The notes beneath the pieces are model-generated. The model did no database searches. It had not been told where the DNA came from and saw nothing but the letters and a program-made list of their open reading frames with translations. Shown one piece after another: positions 47,922-57,007 of a DNA stretch of 64,000 nt. This stretch comes from Oerskovia jenensis (GTDB taxonomy: Bacteria > Actinomycetota > Actinomycetes > Actinomycetales > Cellulomonadaceae). The first letter of the stretch is position 1, and every line of letters starts with the position of its first letter. The stretch spans positions 2,046,001 through 2,110,000 of the forward strand of contig NZ_JAFBBO010000001.1 in the NCBI RefSeq assembly GCF_016907235.1, in the 5' to 3' direction. A program made the translations under genes and the position numbers.

Positions 47922-50900
47922 ATGAGAACGCGAAGAGGGGCCGCGATAGCGGCCTGCCTGGCACTGTCCACAGGACTGGCAGGCGTACTGACAGCACCGG
48001 CCACCGCCCACGAGGGGCACGAGCACCCGGACGCCCCCGAGTTCCGGGCGCTGATCTTCTCGGAGACCGCCGGGTTCGTGCACGACTCGGTCCCCGAGGC
48101 CAAGGCCATGTGGGACGAGCTCGCCGCGGCGGGCGGGTTCGAGGTCGTCCAGGCGACCGACTCGGCCCTCTTCACCGACGAGGGGCTCGCGGACTTCGAC
48201 GTGATCGTCCTGGCCCAGGCGTCCGGCGACGTCTGGAACGCGGCTGAGGAGAAGGCCTTCGAGAAGTACGTGCGCGGGGGCGGTGGCGTCGTCGCGATGC
48301 ACAACCCGCTCGACATGGAACCGGGCTTCCCGTTCTACCGCTCGCTCATCGGGACCGAGTTCACGGCTCACTCCGCCGCGGGCACCGCGGGCGAGATGGC
48401 GGTCGTCGACCGCGACCACCCCTCGACCGCCGACCTGCCCGAGCGGTGGGAGCGCAACGAGGAGTGGTACGGCTTCACCAAGTCGGTCCGCGGCGACAAG
48501 CACGTGCTCGCCCAGCTCGACCCGACGAGCGTCCCGACGTCGACCCCCGGACGCATGGTCGACCACCCGGTCACGTGGTGCGCGGACTACGAGGGTGGCC
48601 GGACGTGGGTGACCTCGGTCGGGCACGCCAAGTCCTCGTACAGCGAGGAGAACGTACGCAAGCACGCGCTGGGCGGCATCCGCTACGCGGCCGGTGTCGA
48701 AGCCGGCGACTGCGGCGGCACGGTGTGGGACGACTTCGACAAGGTCCCGCTCGACACCAACACCTCGGCTCCATGGGGCATCGCGGTGGCCGGCGACGGC
48801 CGCGTCTTCTTCACCGAGCTCGTCCGCGGCCAGGTCCGGATCTACGACCCGGAGCTCCAGAGCACCGTGACGGCCGCGACGATCCCCGTGTACGGGGGCG
48901 GCGAGGACGGCATGCTCGGCCTGGCGCTCGACCCGCAGTTCGCCCAGAACAACTGGGTGTACCTGTACTACTCGCCCCAGGCCGCAGGTTCGGTCAACCG
49001 GCTCTCCCGCTTCACCATGGAGGGCAACACCATGCAGCTCGACTCCGAGGTCGTGATGCTGGAGATCCCGGCAGGGCGCGACGACAAGGAGATCGGGCAC
49101 ACGGGCGGCACGCTGCGCTTCGACGGGCAGGGCAACCTGTGGCTGTCGGTCGGCGACGACGTCGTGCCGTTCGAGTCCTCGGGCTACACCCCGATCGACG
49201 AGCGTCCGGGCCGCGCACACTTCGACGCCCAGGGCACGTCGGCCAACAGCAACGACCTGCGCGGCAAGCTCCTGCGCATCACGCCCGAGCCGGACGGCAC
49301 CTACTCCGTCCCCGAGGGCAACCTGTTCCCCGAGGCCGAGGACACCGCGGACAAGACCCGTCCCGAGATCTACGCGATGGGCTTCCGCAACCCGTTCCGT
49401 TTCACGGTCGACGTCGACGGCACGGTCTACCTGGCCGACTACGGGCCCGACGCGGGTAGCGCCAACCCGAACCGCGGCCCCGCGGGCTACGTCGAGTGGC
49501 AGTCCATCAAGGCCCCGGGCAACTACGGCTGGCCGTACTGCCACGCGAACAACATCGCGTACAACGACTTCGACTTCGTGACGAACACGTCGGGTGCGAA
49601 GTTCGACTGCGCCAACCCCGTCAACACGTCCCCGAACAACACCGGCCTGACCGAGCTCCCGCCGTCGGTCCCCGCAGAGGTCTACTACTCGTACGGCGCC
49701 TCGGCCGAGTTCCCGCAGCTCGGCAGCGGTGCGGGCGCACCCATGGCCGGTCCGGTCTACCACTTCGACGAGGCGCTCGACTCGGACCGCAAGTGGCCCG
49801 AGTACTTCAGCGGCACGCCGCTGTTCTTCGAGTGGGGGCGCAACTTCATCAAGGAGTTCCCGCTCGCCGCGGACGGTTCGCTGCTCGCGATCAACCCGGT
49901 GCTGTCCAACCAGCAGTTCCTCTCGCCGCTCGACCTGCAGTTCGGACCCGACGGCGCGCTGTACCTCCTCGAGTGGGGTGGCGGCTTCGGTCGCGACAAC
50001 CCGAACTCGGGCCTGTACCGCGTCGACTACGCCGCAGACGGCAGGGCACCCACGGCGAAGGCCACGGCCGACGTCACGACGGGCCTCGCCCCGCTGAGCG
50101 TGACGTTCTCGAGCGAGGGCACCGTCGACCGGGACGGCGACGAGCTCGACTTCGCGTGGGACTTCGGCGACGGCAGCACCTCGACCGAGCAGAACCCGAC
50201 GCACGTCTACACGACCAACGGCAACTTCGAGGCGCGCCTGACGGTCACGGAGCGGACCGAGTCCGCCAAGACCGGTACCGCCACGGTGCCGATCGTCGTG
50301 GGCAACACGAGCCCGGTCGTGACGATCACGGCTCCGCCGAACGGCAGCTTCTTCCGCTGGAACGACGTCCTGCCGTGGAAGGTCGAGGTGACCGACGCCG
50401 AGGACGGCCAGGTCGACTGCCAGGACGTCACGGTGCAGCCGGCCCTGGGCCACGACGAGCACGCGCACCCCACGCTGCCCGTCAACGCGTGCGAGGGCGA
50501 GGCCTCGACGATCCTCGACGAGGGGCACCTCGAGGCCGACGCGTTCTGGGTCATCGACGCGCGCTACACCGACAAGGGCGGAGCCGCGGGCGTCCAGCCG
50601 ATCACGACGAGCGCGACCAACGTCTACCGTCCGACGCGCTTCCAGGCGCACTACTGGGACGAGGTCAAGGGGGTCGCGGTCGAGAACAACGCGGCCGCCG
50701 AGCTCGGCCAGTACGTGGGCGACATCCAGGACAACGACTGGCTGCGCTACGAGGACATGAACTTCCAGGGGATCGACGCCGTGCGCTACCGCGTGTCGGC
50801 CGGTCCGGAGGGCGGTGGCCGGATCGAGATGCGCCTCGGCTCGCCGACCGGTCAGCTCGTGGCCACGACGCCCGTGAACAGCACGGGCGGGTGGTTCGCG

Positions 50901-51836
50901 TTCAAGGAGACGGACCCGACGCCGATCACCGCTCCCGCGGGGACGCACGACGTCTACCTGGTCTTCCGCTCGAACCCCGGGGTCAACTGGTCGATGACGC
51001 TCGACGTCTTCGAGGCCGTCGGGTCCGGGGTCGGGGTCCCACCCGAGGGGACGCCTCGCCAGGACACCTCGACCCAGGGTGACTGGATCGGGAAGTACGG
51101 CACGGCGGGCTACTCGATCCCGCAGGTCGGGACGCAGCTCCCCCAGGGCGTCACGGTGGCTCCGGTGACGGGGACGCAGGCCTGGACGTGGGAGCAGAGC
51201 ACCACCAAGCGGTCTGCGCTCCAGGTCCCGCCCGACGGCGCCGCGCGTCGTGCGTCGACCTGGTTCGGCGCCGGGGCGGCGGTCGACGTCACGGTCCCCG
51301 AGGGATCGGTCTACGACCTGTCGGTCTACGTCAACAGCCACGACATGGCGAGGACGCAGAACGTCCAGGTGCTGCGTACGGACGGTTCTGTCCTCTACCC
51401 GGCGTTCTCGGTCTCCGACAACGCCGCGGGCGTGTGGCTCACGTACCGGATCGAGTCCTCGGTCCGGGTCAAGGCCGACAAGGTGACCGGGCCGAACGCC
51501 GTGATCGGCGGCATCTTCCTCGACACGCCCGACGTCGAGCAGCCAGAGCTCGACGTCGCCGTGACGGTCGCTCCCAAGTGCGTCGCGGGCCGCACGACGC
51601 TCACGGTCCGCGCCACCAACGGCGAGGACGTCCCGGTGGACGTCGTCGTCGAGACCCCGCACGGTCGCAAGACCTTCGCGGGCGTGGCACCGGGCAAGTC
51701 CGCCCAGCAGTCCTTCGCGACCCGGGCCGCCGGCATCCCCGCCGGCGAGGTCACCGTGACCGCGACGGGCGACACAGGATCCGGTCCGATCTCCACGGAG
51801 ATCGTGACCGGCTACGAGGCGGCCGGATGCAGCTGA
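47922..51836 (+). CDS. Secreted multi-domain protein: ThuA, GSDH-type sugar dehydrogenase, PKD, CBM6-like
   Basis: 1304 residues from ATG 47922. A Sec signal peptide (about 1-29) is followed by a ThuA-like domain (40-260; FRALIFSETAGFVHDS, VVAMHNPLDMEPGFPFYRSLIG). Next comes a six-bladed glucose/sorbosone dehydrogenase propeller (270-705; WGIAVAGDGRVFFTELVRGQVR, HTGGTLRFDGQGNLWLSVGDD, ALYLLEWGGG), a family that often uses PQQ. A PKD domain (715-795, FAWDFGDGST), an Ig-like region with a DUF-type insert, a CBM6-like carbohydrate-binding module (905-1040, FQAHYWDEVKGVAVENN) and two beta-sandwich domains close it. Probably oxidises or binds a polysaccharide-derived sugar outside the cell. Controlled by the TetR operator upstream. 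Confidence 0.85.
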   Translation: MRTRRGAAIAACLALSTGLAGVLTAPATAHEGHEHPDAPEFRALIFSETAGFVHDSVPEAKAMWDELAAAGGFEVVQATDSALFTDEGLADFDVIVLAQASGDVWNAAEEKAFEKYVRGGGGVVAMHNPLDMEPGFPFYRSLIGTEFTAHSAAGTAGEMAVVDRDHPSTADLPERWERNEEWYGFTKSVRGDKHVLAQLDPTSVPTSTPGRMVDHPVTWCADYEGGRTWVTSVGHAKSSYSEENVRKHALGGIRYAAGVEAGDCGGTVWDDFDKVPLDTNTSAPWGIAVAGDGRVFFTELVRGQVRIYDPELQSTVTAATIPVYGGGEDGMLGLALDPQFAQNNWVYLYYSPQAAGSVNRLSRFTMEGNTMQLDSEVVMLEIPAGRDDKEIGHTGGTLRFDGQGNLWLSVGDDVVPFESSGYTPIDERPGRAHFDAQGTSANSNDLRGKLLRITPEPDGTYSVPEGNLFPEAEDTADKTRPEIYAMGFRNPFRFTVDVDGTVYLADYGPDAGSANPNRGPAGYVEWQSIKAPGNYGWPYCHANNIAYNDFDFVTNTSGAKFDCANPVNTSPNNTGLTELPPSVPAEVYYSYGASAEFPQLGSGAGAPMAGPVYHFDEALDSDRKWPEYFSGTPLFFEWGRNFIKEFPLAADGSLLAINPVLSNQQFLSPLDLQFGPDGALYLLEWGGGFGRDNPNSGLYRVDYAADGRAPTAKATADVTTGLAPLSVTFSSEGTVDRDGDELDFAWDFGDGSTSTEQNPTHVYTTNGNFEARLTVTERTESAKTGTATVPIVVGNTSPVVTITAPPNGSFFRWNDVLPWKVEVTDAEDGQVDCQDVTVQPALGHDEHAHPTLPVNACEGEASTILDEGHLEADAFWVIDARYTDKGGAAGVQPITTSATNVYRPTRFQAHYWDEVKGVAVENNAAAELGQYVGDIQDNDWLRYEDMNFQGIDAVRYRVSAGPEGGGRIEMRLGSPTGQLVATTPVNSTGGWFAFKETDPTPITAPAGTHDVYLVFRSNPGVNWSMTLDVFEAVGSGVGVPPEGTPRQDTSTQGDWIGKYGTAGYSIPQVGTQLPQGVTVAPVTGTQAWTWEQSTTKRSALQVPPDGAARRASTWFGAGAAVDVTVPEGSVYDLSVYVNSHDMARTQNVQVLRTDGSVLYPAFSVSDNAAGVWLTYRIESSVRVKADKVTGPNAVIGGIFLDTPDVEQPELDVAVTVAPKCVAGRTTLTVRATNGEDVPVDVVVETPHGRKTFAGVAPGKSAQQSFATRAAGIPAGEVTVTATGDTGSGPISTEIVTGYEAAGCS

Positions 51837-51963
51837 CCGCCCTCGGGGCTCCACGCGCCTACCTCTCCTGAGGCGCTGGGGGCTCCTCACGAGCCCGGGG
51901 TCGGTGTCGTCCTTCTGTCGGACGGCGACGCCGGCCCCGGGCTCGACACCCCGACGGGAAAAG

Positions 51964-52001
51964 CACGAAGGCCAGGAACCTTGCGGTTCCTGGCCTTCGT
52001 G
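51964..52001 (-). terminator. Terminator of the former tRNA-Arg gene
   Basis: Perfect 17-base arms (51964-51980, 51985-52001) around TTGC, five bases past the tRNA-Arg 3' fragment on its strand. It also ends the ThuA-type transcript from the other side. Confidence 0.8.
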
Positions 52002-52006
52002 TTCTG

Positions 52007-52057
52007 TGCGCCCGGAGGGATTCGAACCCCCAACCTTCTGATCCGTAGTCAGATGCT
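52007..52057 (-). pseudogene. 3' fragment of tRNA-Arg(ACG); probable attachment-site core
   Basis: On the minus strand these 51 bases match the 3' part of a bacterial tRNA-Arg(ACG). They run from the anticodon stem (AGCATCTGACTACGGATCAG, anticodon ACG) through the T-arm (GGGGTTCGAATCCC) to the acceptor CGGGCGC and discriminator A. The expected 5' acceptor strand and D-arm (GCGCCCGTAGCTCA...) are missing; unrelated sequence stands there, with no partner for CGGGCGC. Integrating elements that use tRNA genes leave exactly such a displaced 3' end, beside the original host terminator. Confidence 0.8.
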
Positions 52058-53374
52058 GAGCGTATTCGGGTCGCAGGCCGCGCGCGGTGCGGGGTGAGGT
52101 GAAGGCAAACACTGGGATCTCCAACGGTCACATGTAGTTTCTATCCCACAACCGTCCTCCTATGCGGGCACCCGGTCAAGCCCCCTATGCCCCGGCCCGG
52201 GCGCGCCCAGGGGCAAGCGCTTCCGGCGGCTTCGTGGGCTACTCCGACCCGGTCCCGCCGGCGCACTAGTGGGATGCCGGAGGCCACGATAACCGCAGGG
52301 GCGGGTCGCGGGCTGCCCGCTTGTCCTCTGGGCCTAGGACCGGACGGGAGGTCGGTAGTCGAGTAGTCGAGGCGCACCCCAGTGCTGAACTGGAGTCGAT
52401 CGACCGAAGCCCTGTTAGTAGACGGCGACGGCGTCGATCACGATGGCGGGGCCGGGAATGTGGGCTTGGACATCGTCGACGGGCAGGTCGATCTTGAGCG
52501 GTCTGCATGACCTCGGGATCAGGCTCCGTCACAACCGAGGGGTGCCCGCGTTAGTGGGGGCGACGGCGCAACAGCGCACCATCCGAGGTTGGCTGGCCAG
52601 ATCGGTGTCCTGGGAGGTCGCCGCACCGACGAACGTCAGGACTAGCGGCCGTGGATGCTGCACACGATGTTCGAGTCGCCGACTCGATGGCCTCAAGAGC
52701 ATCTTGACCCGATGCCGCTTGAACCCAAGCGCCCGGAACGTCGACGATTGGGGGCACGGGTGGGAGGCCTAGCGGCTCCGCCGCGACAAGCAGGCGATGT
52801 ATGCGCCCGATACAGCCGCCGCTCCAAGCTCTTCAGCCTCGCTTGTCGTCGTGTCGACGCACGTGACGTCGGTTTCCAGGACGTAGACGAACCGGCCAGG
52901 AGGTCGAGGACAATTCGACGGCTGAGGTTCCTACACCAGCCCACCGAGAAGGACCTCGACATGGGTGACGCTCCCTTCTGGCCTCCTCACCTCACATCGT
53001 TCCCGTGGCTGGCGCGTTCGGTCTATCGTCCCGGGCCACTGCTGACCCCCCCCCGGGGCGTCAGTGCTCGAGCACCAATTGGCCGGGCGGTCTATAACCC
53101 ATCTGGCGGAGTTGCGCGACGGAGGGCGCCGCCCGCAGAACCAGTCACTCGCCGGCTGGCGCACGGGCCGTTCGGGTGGCACCCTCCACGCATCTGGTGC
53201 GGGTCCGCAGGTCGACTTCCCCTGCATGCCGGCGGTTATGCACCCGTAGGACCGCAGACGGCGCAGGCCTCATGGGACCGGGGTGTGGTGGATGCTGCAC
53301 GCGGCGCTGATGTACCCGCTCGAAGAGTCAGCGATGCTTGTCTGTCCCGCAAGATCTGACGATGCTCAGCGCAT
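52058..53374. other. Gene-poor stretch at the left end of the island
   Basis: About 1.3 kb between the tRNA fragment and the last gene of the operon. Open frames here are long only in Arg/Pro-rich shadow composition, and I find no integrase, transposase or other recognisable domain. One short leftward fragment near 52400-52500 (LKIDLPVDDVQAHIPGPAIV) looks protein-like but lacks a gene around it. A run of nine C lies at 53046-53054. Decayed mobile or regulatory DNA is likely. Confidence 0.5.
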
Positions 53375-54886
53375 TCAAACCCACACAGGTACCTCCTCCG
53401 ACTCGTGTGGTGCCTTTGCGAACGCATGGTCGGCCTGTTTGAGCAGCAACGTACGGACTTGGCGTACCTCCTCGTGCAGTGGCCGGTCCGTCAAGAACGG
53501 GGTTGACACGATACCCAGCCGACCCCAAACGTCCCGATCAGGGCCCTGAGGACGGACCAGGTGCCCGACCTGTGCGACGGCCACTCCAAGCGTGCCGAGG
53601 ACAAGTTCTACTAGCTCAAGCTGTTGCGCAGTACGGAGGGCCCCGACCAACGACATCGGGACAATGTCTTGGTTCGAGAGATTCGTCGGGATGGCGCTCA
53701 CCGTGGCTGGGGTCGACTTCTGCCGGATCGACGCGACCATCGCGCTCGCCGCGAGCTGCACACCGGCGAGCCCGCTCGTAGCACCGGGGGTGGGAGCAAG
53801 CAAGGGTGGCAGGTCGCCGTTCGTCGCCGGATCGACGAGCACCGCGAGCTGCCGCTCGGCTAGAAACGCGATCTGATGCGCCAGGACACCGTGGTGGTCC
53901 GACGCGAGCCCGGAGCCGATCGCGTGGAAGTTGCCCGCGTGGAGCACATCGTCCGCGGTCACCACAGGATTGTCCGAGCAGGCGTGCGCCTCTTGAAGCA
54001 GAAGGTCACCGAGTGCCTGAACGTGGTCCCAGACGCTCCCGATGATCTGGGGCGCGCATCGCAGCGAGTACGGCTCCTGCAGTGTGCGGGCATCGGCGGC
54101 GGACCGCTCGACCGTCAGTTGATCCCGGATCCAGCGTGAGGCGAGGAGATGCCCGGGTAGGCTGCCGCGTGCCTCAACGACCTTTCCCGCGTACGGCTCG
54201 GCGCTCGCTCCCAGGAGCTCGACCGCGCGTCCGGTGAGCGCGGCCGCCGCCCAACAGGTGGACTCGAGACGTACGTGGTTCTCGAGGGCAACCGCAAGAC
54301 TCGCGCTCGACCCGTTGACGAAGGCGAGCGCGTCCCGCGCCTCCCATGCGACGGCTTCGAGCCCGAGTTCCACCAGCACCTCGCCGGCAGGAGCGGGCGC
54401 CAACCCGTCGGGGGTCCGACGCCACGCCTCCCCGTGCCCGGCCAGCGCGAGCGCTGCGTGCGCCAGGGGGATTAGGTCACCGCTCGCGGAGACACTGCCG
54501 ACACTGGGAACCACCGGGACGAATCCAGCGTTGTGGGCGTCCGCCAATACCTGCCAGCGCTCGACCTGCACGGCCGAATACCCTCGGGTCATCCCCGAGA
54601 GCCGCAGGCCGAGCATTAGACGGGTCGTCTCCAGTGACAGCGGCTCTCCCTGACCAGCAGCCAGGTGGTGGATAAGACCGAGCCCCTGATCACCGGAGGC
54701 TGGGTCCGCCGCGTACCGCACCAGTGGCCCGAAACCGCGTGTCACGCCGTAGACAGCAGCGCCGGACGCGAGCGCCCCATCGAGCTGGAGGGCACTTCGT
54801 GCCATCGCGACCTGCTGGGCCGGATCAGCACGCACGGGCTCGTCGAGAAGCCGCCGCACGAGTTGGCGGACGGACTCGCCAGTCAC
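53375..54886 (-). CDS. MIO-type aromatic amino acid ammonia-lyase or aminomutase
   Basis: 503 residues from ATG 54886, which overlaps the hydrolase stop by four bases. Member of the histidine/phenylalanine/tyrosine ammonia-lyase family. The self-made MIO cofactor triad is Ala134-Ser135-Gly136 in SVGSVSASGDLIPLAH. The catalytic Tyr is Y46 in VYGVTRGFG. Further active-site text is FVNGSSASLA, QEPYSLRCAPQIIGSVWD, SDNPVV and NFHAIGSG. It converts an aromatic amino acid to the acrylate (cinnamate or urocanate type), or shifts the amino group. The pocket segment LIHHLAAGQGEP differs from standard HutH, and no histidine-utilisation genes are nearby, so a role in secondary metabolism is more likely. 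Substrate not readable. Confidence 0.88.
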   Translation of the reverse strand: MTGESVRQLVRRLLDEPVRADPAQQVAMARSALQLDGALASGAAVYGVTRGFGPLVRYAADPASGDQGLGLIHHLAAGQGEPLSLETTRLMLGLRLSGMTRGYSAVQVERWQVLADAHNAGFVPVVPSVGSVSASGDLIPLAHAALALAGHGEAWRRTPDGLAPAPAGEVLVELGLEAVAWEARDALAFVNGSSASLAVALENHVRLESTCWAAAALTGRAVELLGASAEPYAGKVVEARGSLPGHLLASRWIRDQLTVERSAADARTLQEPYSLRCAPQIIGSVWDHVQALGDLLLQEAHACSDNPVVTADDVLHAGNFHAIGSGLASDHHGVLAHQIAFLAERQLAVLVDPATNGDLPPLLAPTPGATSGLAGVQLAASAMVASIRQKSTPATVSAIPTNLSNQDIVPMSLVGALRTAQQLELVELVLGTLGVAVAQVGHLVRPQGPDRDVWGRLGIVSTPFLTDRPLHEEVRQVRTLLLKQADHAFAKAPHESEEVPVWV

Positions 54887-55602
54887 CCGCGCACCTCCGC
54901 ATTCACGCTGCCGGCCTGCACCATAAACGGGTTGTTGTCGCGCTCCGCGCCCACCGTGGTGTCCGCGAAGTGCCCAGTCAACAAGACCAGGTCGTCGGGC
55001 TCTTCCAAGAGGCGACGCAACGAAGCGAGCGTCTGAGCCCGGTCGCCACCCGGCATGTCGGTCCGTCCAATGGTCCCTGCATAGAGAACATCGCCGACAA
55101 GCCGATAGCGTACGTCCTCGCCCGAGAAGCCGTACATGACCGAGCCGGGTGTGTGCCCCGGCGTGTGGTGGACCGAGAAGAGCAGATCTGCGAGCGCGAG
55201 CTCATCGCCCTCGGCTACCTCCACGACGTTCGTCGGCCGCCTCCACCGCCAGTTCACAGGCAGGACGGCGTCGAACTGCGGGCCGAACTCGGCACCGAGC
55301 CACGGCATCGGGTCGTCGAGCATCGGCAGGTCCCCAGGGTGCACGTAGCAAGGCACGTCGTACGCATCGCAGATATCAGTCACCGCAAACGTGTGGTCAA
55401 GGTGACCGTGCGTCAGAAGCACTCCCGCGACCGTTCGCCGATGCACAGCTAAGACGTCGGGCAGCCGCTCCATGATCCCCAATCCCGGGTCAACAACGAC
55501 GCAGGACGATGACCGGTTCGACCCCACCAGGCGACACTTCGTCTCGAACGCGTCGGCGACCACCGATTCGATCAACACGAGACCGTCACAGGTGCACCGC
55601 AC
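54883..55602 (-). CDS. Metallo-beta-lactamase-fold hydrolase
   Basis: 239 residues from GTG 55602; the start overlaps the ATP-grasp gene by 31 bases, and a TTG at about 55575 (coupled to its stop, TTGA) is possible. The zinc-binding THGHLDHT is at 64-71, further ligands are His in HHTPGHTPGS, Asp in VGDVLYAG and His in LLTGHFAD. The layout is that of glyoxalase II-like thioesterases. In a pathway with a carrier protein it could release or edit the thioester-bound intermediate; it could also be a lactonase. The stop overlaps the lyase start (ATGA). Confidence 0.85.
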   Translation of the reverse strand: MRCTCDGLVLIESVVADAFETKCRLVGSNRSSSCVVVDPGLGIMERLPDVLAVHRRTVAGVLLTHGHLDHTFAVTDICDAYDVPCYVHPGDLPMLDDPMPWLGAEFGPQFDAVLPVNWRWRRPTNVVEVAEGDELALADLLFSVHHTPGHTPGSVMYGFSGEDVRYRLVGDVLYAGTIGRTDMPGGDRAQTLASLRRLLEEPDDLVLLTGHFADTTVGAERDNNPFMVQAGSVNAEVRG

Positions 55603-56972
55603 TCGGAGCGCGCCGGGTCGGCGACGATGTGAACCATGCTCCGAACGACCGACTCAAGTTCGTCGAGCTCCGCCGGGGTATCCGCATCGAGGAAGAACGT
55701 CACGACGCGGTCGTCTGACGACCTCAACTCATTCAGTTCAGTCCCGCGCTCACCGAGGACGAGCACGCCTCGCAGCGTGGCGGGTTCTCCGGGTGCACCC
55801 GGAGCTAAAGTAGGCCACATCTGCGTCGGCCCGACCCAACTCGGTTCGACACCAGGCCAGTCGACGACAACGTCACGCAGGACGCCGGGTGCGTGGTCGA
55901 GATAGACTTGGCGGGCGTACCGGCGGGGGGCGGCGAGCTCTGCACGCTCGCCAAGCGCGATCCTGATGACCTGCGGCTCGAGTGGCTCGCCACACGCAAG
56001 GGCGTAGAGGTGCGTGATGCCGTCGCCTGGTGTCCGGGAGGCGATCTCCATGAGGTACACATCGCCGTCCTGGGTGACCCGCCACTCGGAATGGGTGATG
56101 CCGTCCTGGTAGTCGAGCGTCTCCAGCACGTCGCGATTCGCCTCAAGCACAGCCCCGGGGACGTGGCTGCCGCCGACACACGCATCCCCCGCGGGCACGG
56201 TGTGGCCGAGCTCAACGAACGAGCGGCAGCCGCCCTCATTAGTCCGCTTCTCGGTCACCGAAGCGAAGATGATCTTCCCGCCCTGCACCAACGACTCCAC
56301 CGAGAACTCGGGACCCTCGATCTGTTGCTCGAGCAGCAGCGTCTCGTGCGGGGGATAGCCCGGCAGTGAACGCATGACCTCGTCTGCGGACATGCATGCG
56401 ACGACTCCGGAGCTGGCATGCCGGGCGGCTGGCTTGAGCACGGCGGGGTAGTGGATGCCGCCTAATTCGACAGCGCTTCGGGTGCCCGGGGCGATGGTGA
56501 GCGACCGTGGCCGGTACCTTTGGATATACGAGCGCTGCAGGTATTTGCTGCGGCACACTCGGCTTGCACGCAGCCCAGGTGACGGGAGGCCTAGCACGTC
56601 GCACAGGAGGCCCGCTGGCTCGACGAGCATCTCCTCCATCGCGAAGACACCAGCGATCCGATAAGTCTCCCGCCATCGCTCGATCGCGGCGAAGGTACCG
56701 GGCGTGAACGATGACTCAGTGTCCATTTCGCCCGAGACATAGGCAACGTCCTCGACCAGTCCGGCGAGCACGCTGGACTCGACGAGCACGGCCTCAACCT
56801 GACCACGGGAGCTCTCCGGGGTCAGAACAAGCGCTTTCAGGCCACGGGCCGCGAGCTCGCGGAGATACCCATGATTGCGAAACAGCACCCGAAACGCGCC
56901 AGCCAGGATGAACGCTTCAGGACTGGGCCTCGGGGCGGTATTGTCGAACGATTCCACAGCAGTTCCTCTCAT
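55572..56972 (-). CDS. ATP-grasp amide or peptide ligase
   Basis: 466 residues, ATG 56972. Carboxylate-amine ligase of the ATP-grasp fold: a Rossmann-like first domain (AFILAGAFRVLFRNHGYLRELAARG), then the ATP-binding part with YPAVLKPAARHASSGVV (Lys and Gly loop), ETLLLEQQIEGPEFSVESLVQ, and metal-binding ITHSEWRVTQDGDVYLMEIASRTPGDG (Glu and Asn-equivalent). The C-terminal 90 residues form an extra domain (about 375-466). The arrangement resembles enzymes making dipeptides or amino-acyl amides, such as bacilysin or carnosine type ligases. It acts in the cytoplasm with ATP. Partners encoded next to it are a lyase, two adenylating enzymes and a carrier protein. The gene follows the exporter at 35 bases. 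Confidence 0.88.
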   Translation of the reverse strand: MRGTAVESFDNTAPRPSPEAFILAGAFRVLFRNHGYLRELAARGLKALVLTPESSRGQVEAVLVESSVLAGLVEDVAYVSGEMDTESSFTPGTFAAIERWRETYRIAGVFAMEEMLVEPAGLLCDVLGLPSPGLRASRVCRSKYLQRSYIQRYRPRSLTIAPGTRSAVELGGIHYPAVLKPAARHASSGVVACMSADEVMRSLPGYPPHETLLLEQQIEGPEFSVESLVQGGKIIFASVTEKRTNEGGCRSFVELGHTVPAGDACVGGSHVPGAVLEANRDVLETLDYQDGITHSEWRVTQDGDVYLMEIASRTPGDGITHLYALACGEPLEPQVIRIALGERAELAAPRRYARQVYLDHAPGVLRDVVVDWPGVEPSWVGPTQMWPTLAPGAPGEPATLRGVLVLGERGTELNELRSSDDRVVTFFLDADTPAELDELESVVRSMVHIVADPARSECGAPVTVSC

Positions 56973-57007
56973 GGGATGATGAAGGACCTTGTGACAAGCG
57001 GAGGATG

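Noticed and set aside
52007-52080. Functional tRNA-Arg gene
   Set aside because: The 5' acceptor strand and D-arm are absent and nothing upstream can pair with CGGGCGC, so a cloverleaf cannot form.
52655-53359. 234-codon rightward reading frame at the island end
   Set aside because: Composition is dominated by Arg, Pro and Ala, with no ribosome site or domain; it looks like a chance open frame in GC-rich DNA.
53375-54886. Histidine utilisation gene hutH
   Set aside because: The lyase lies in an operon with adenylating and ATP-grasp enzymes and without hutU or hutI, and its pocket loop differs.
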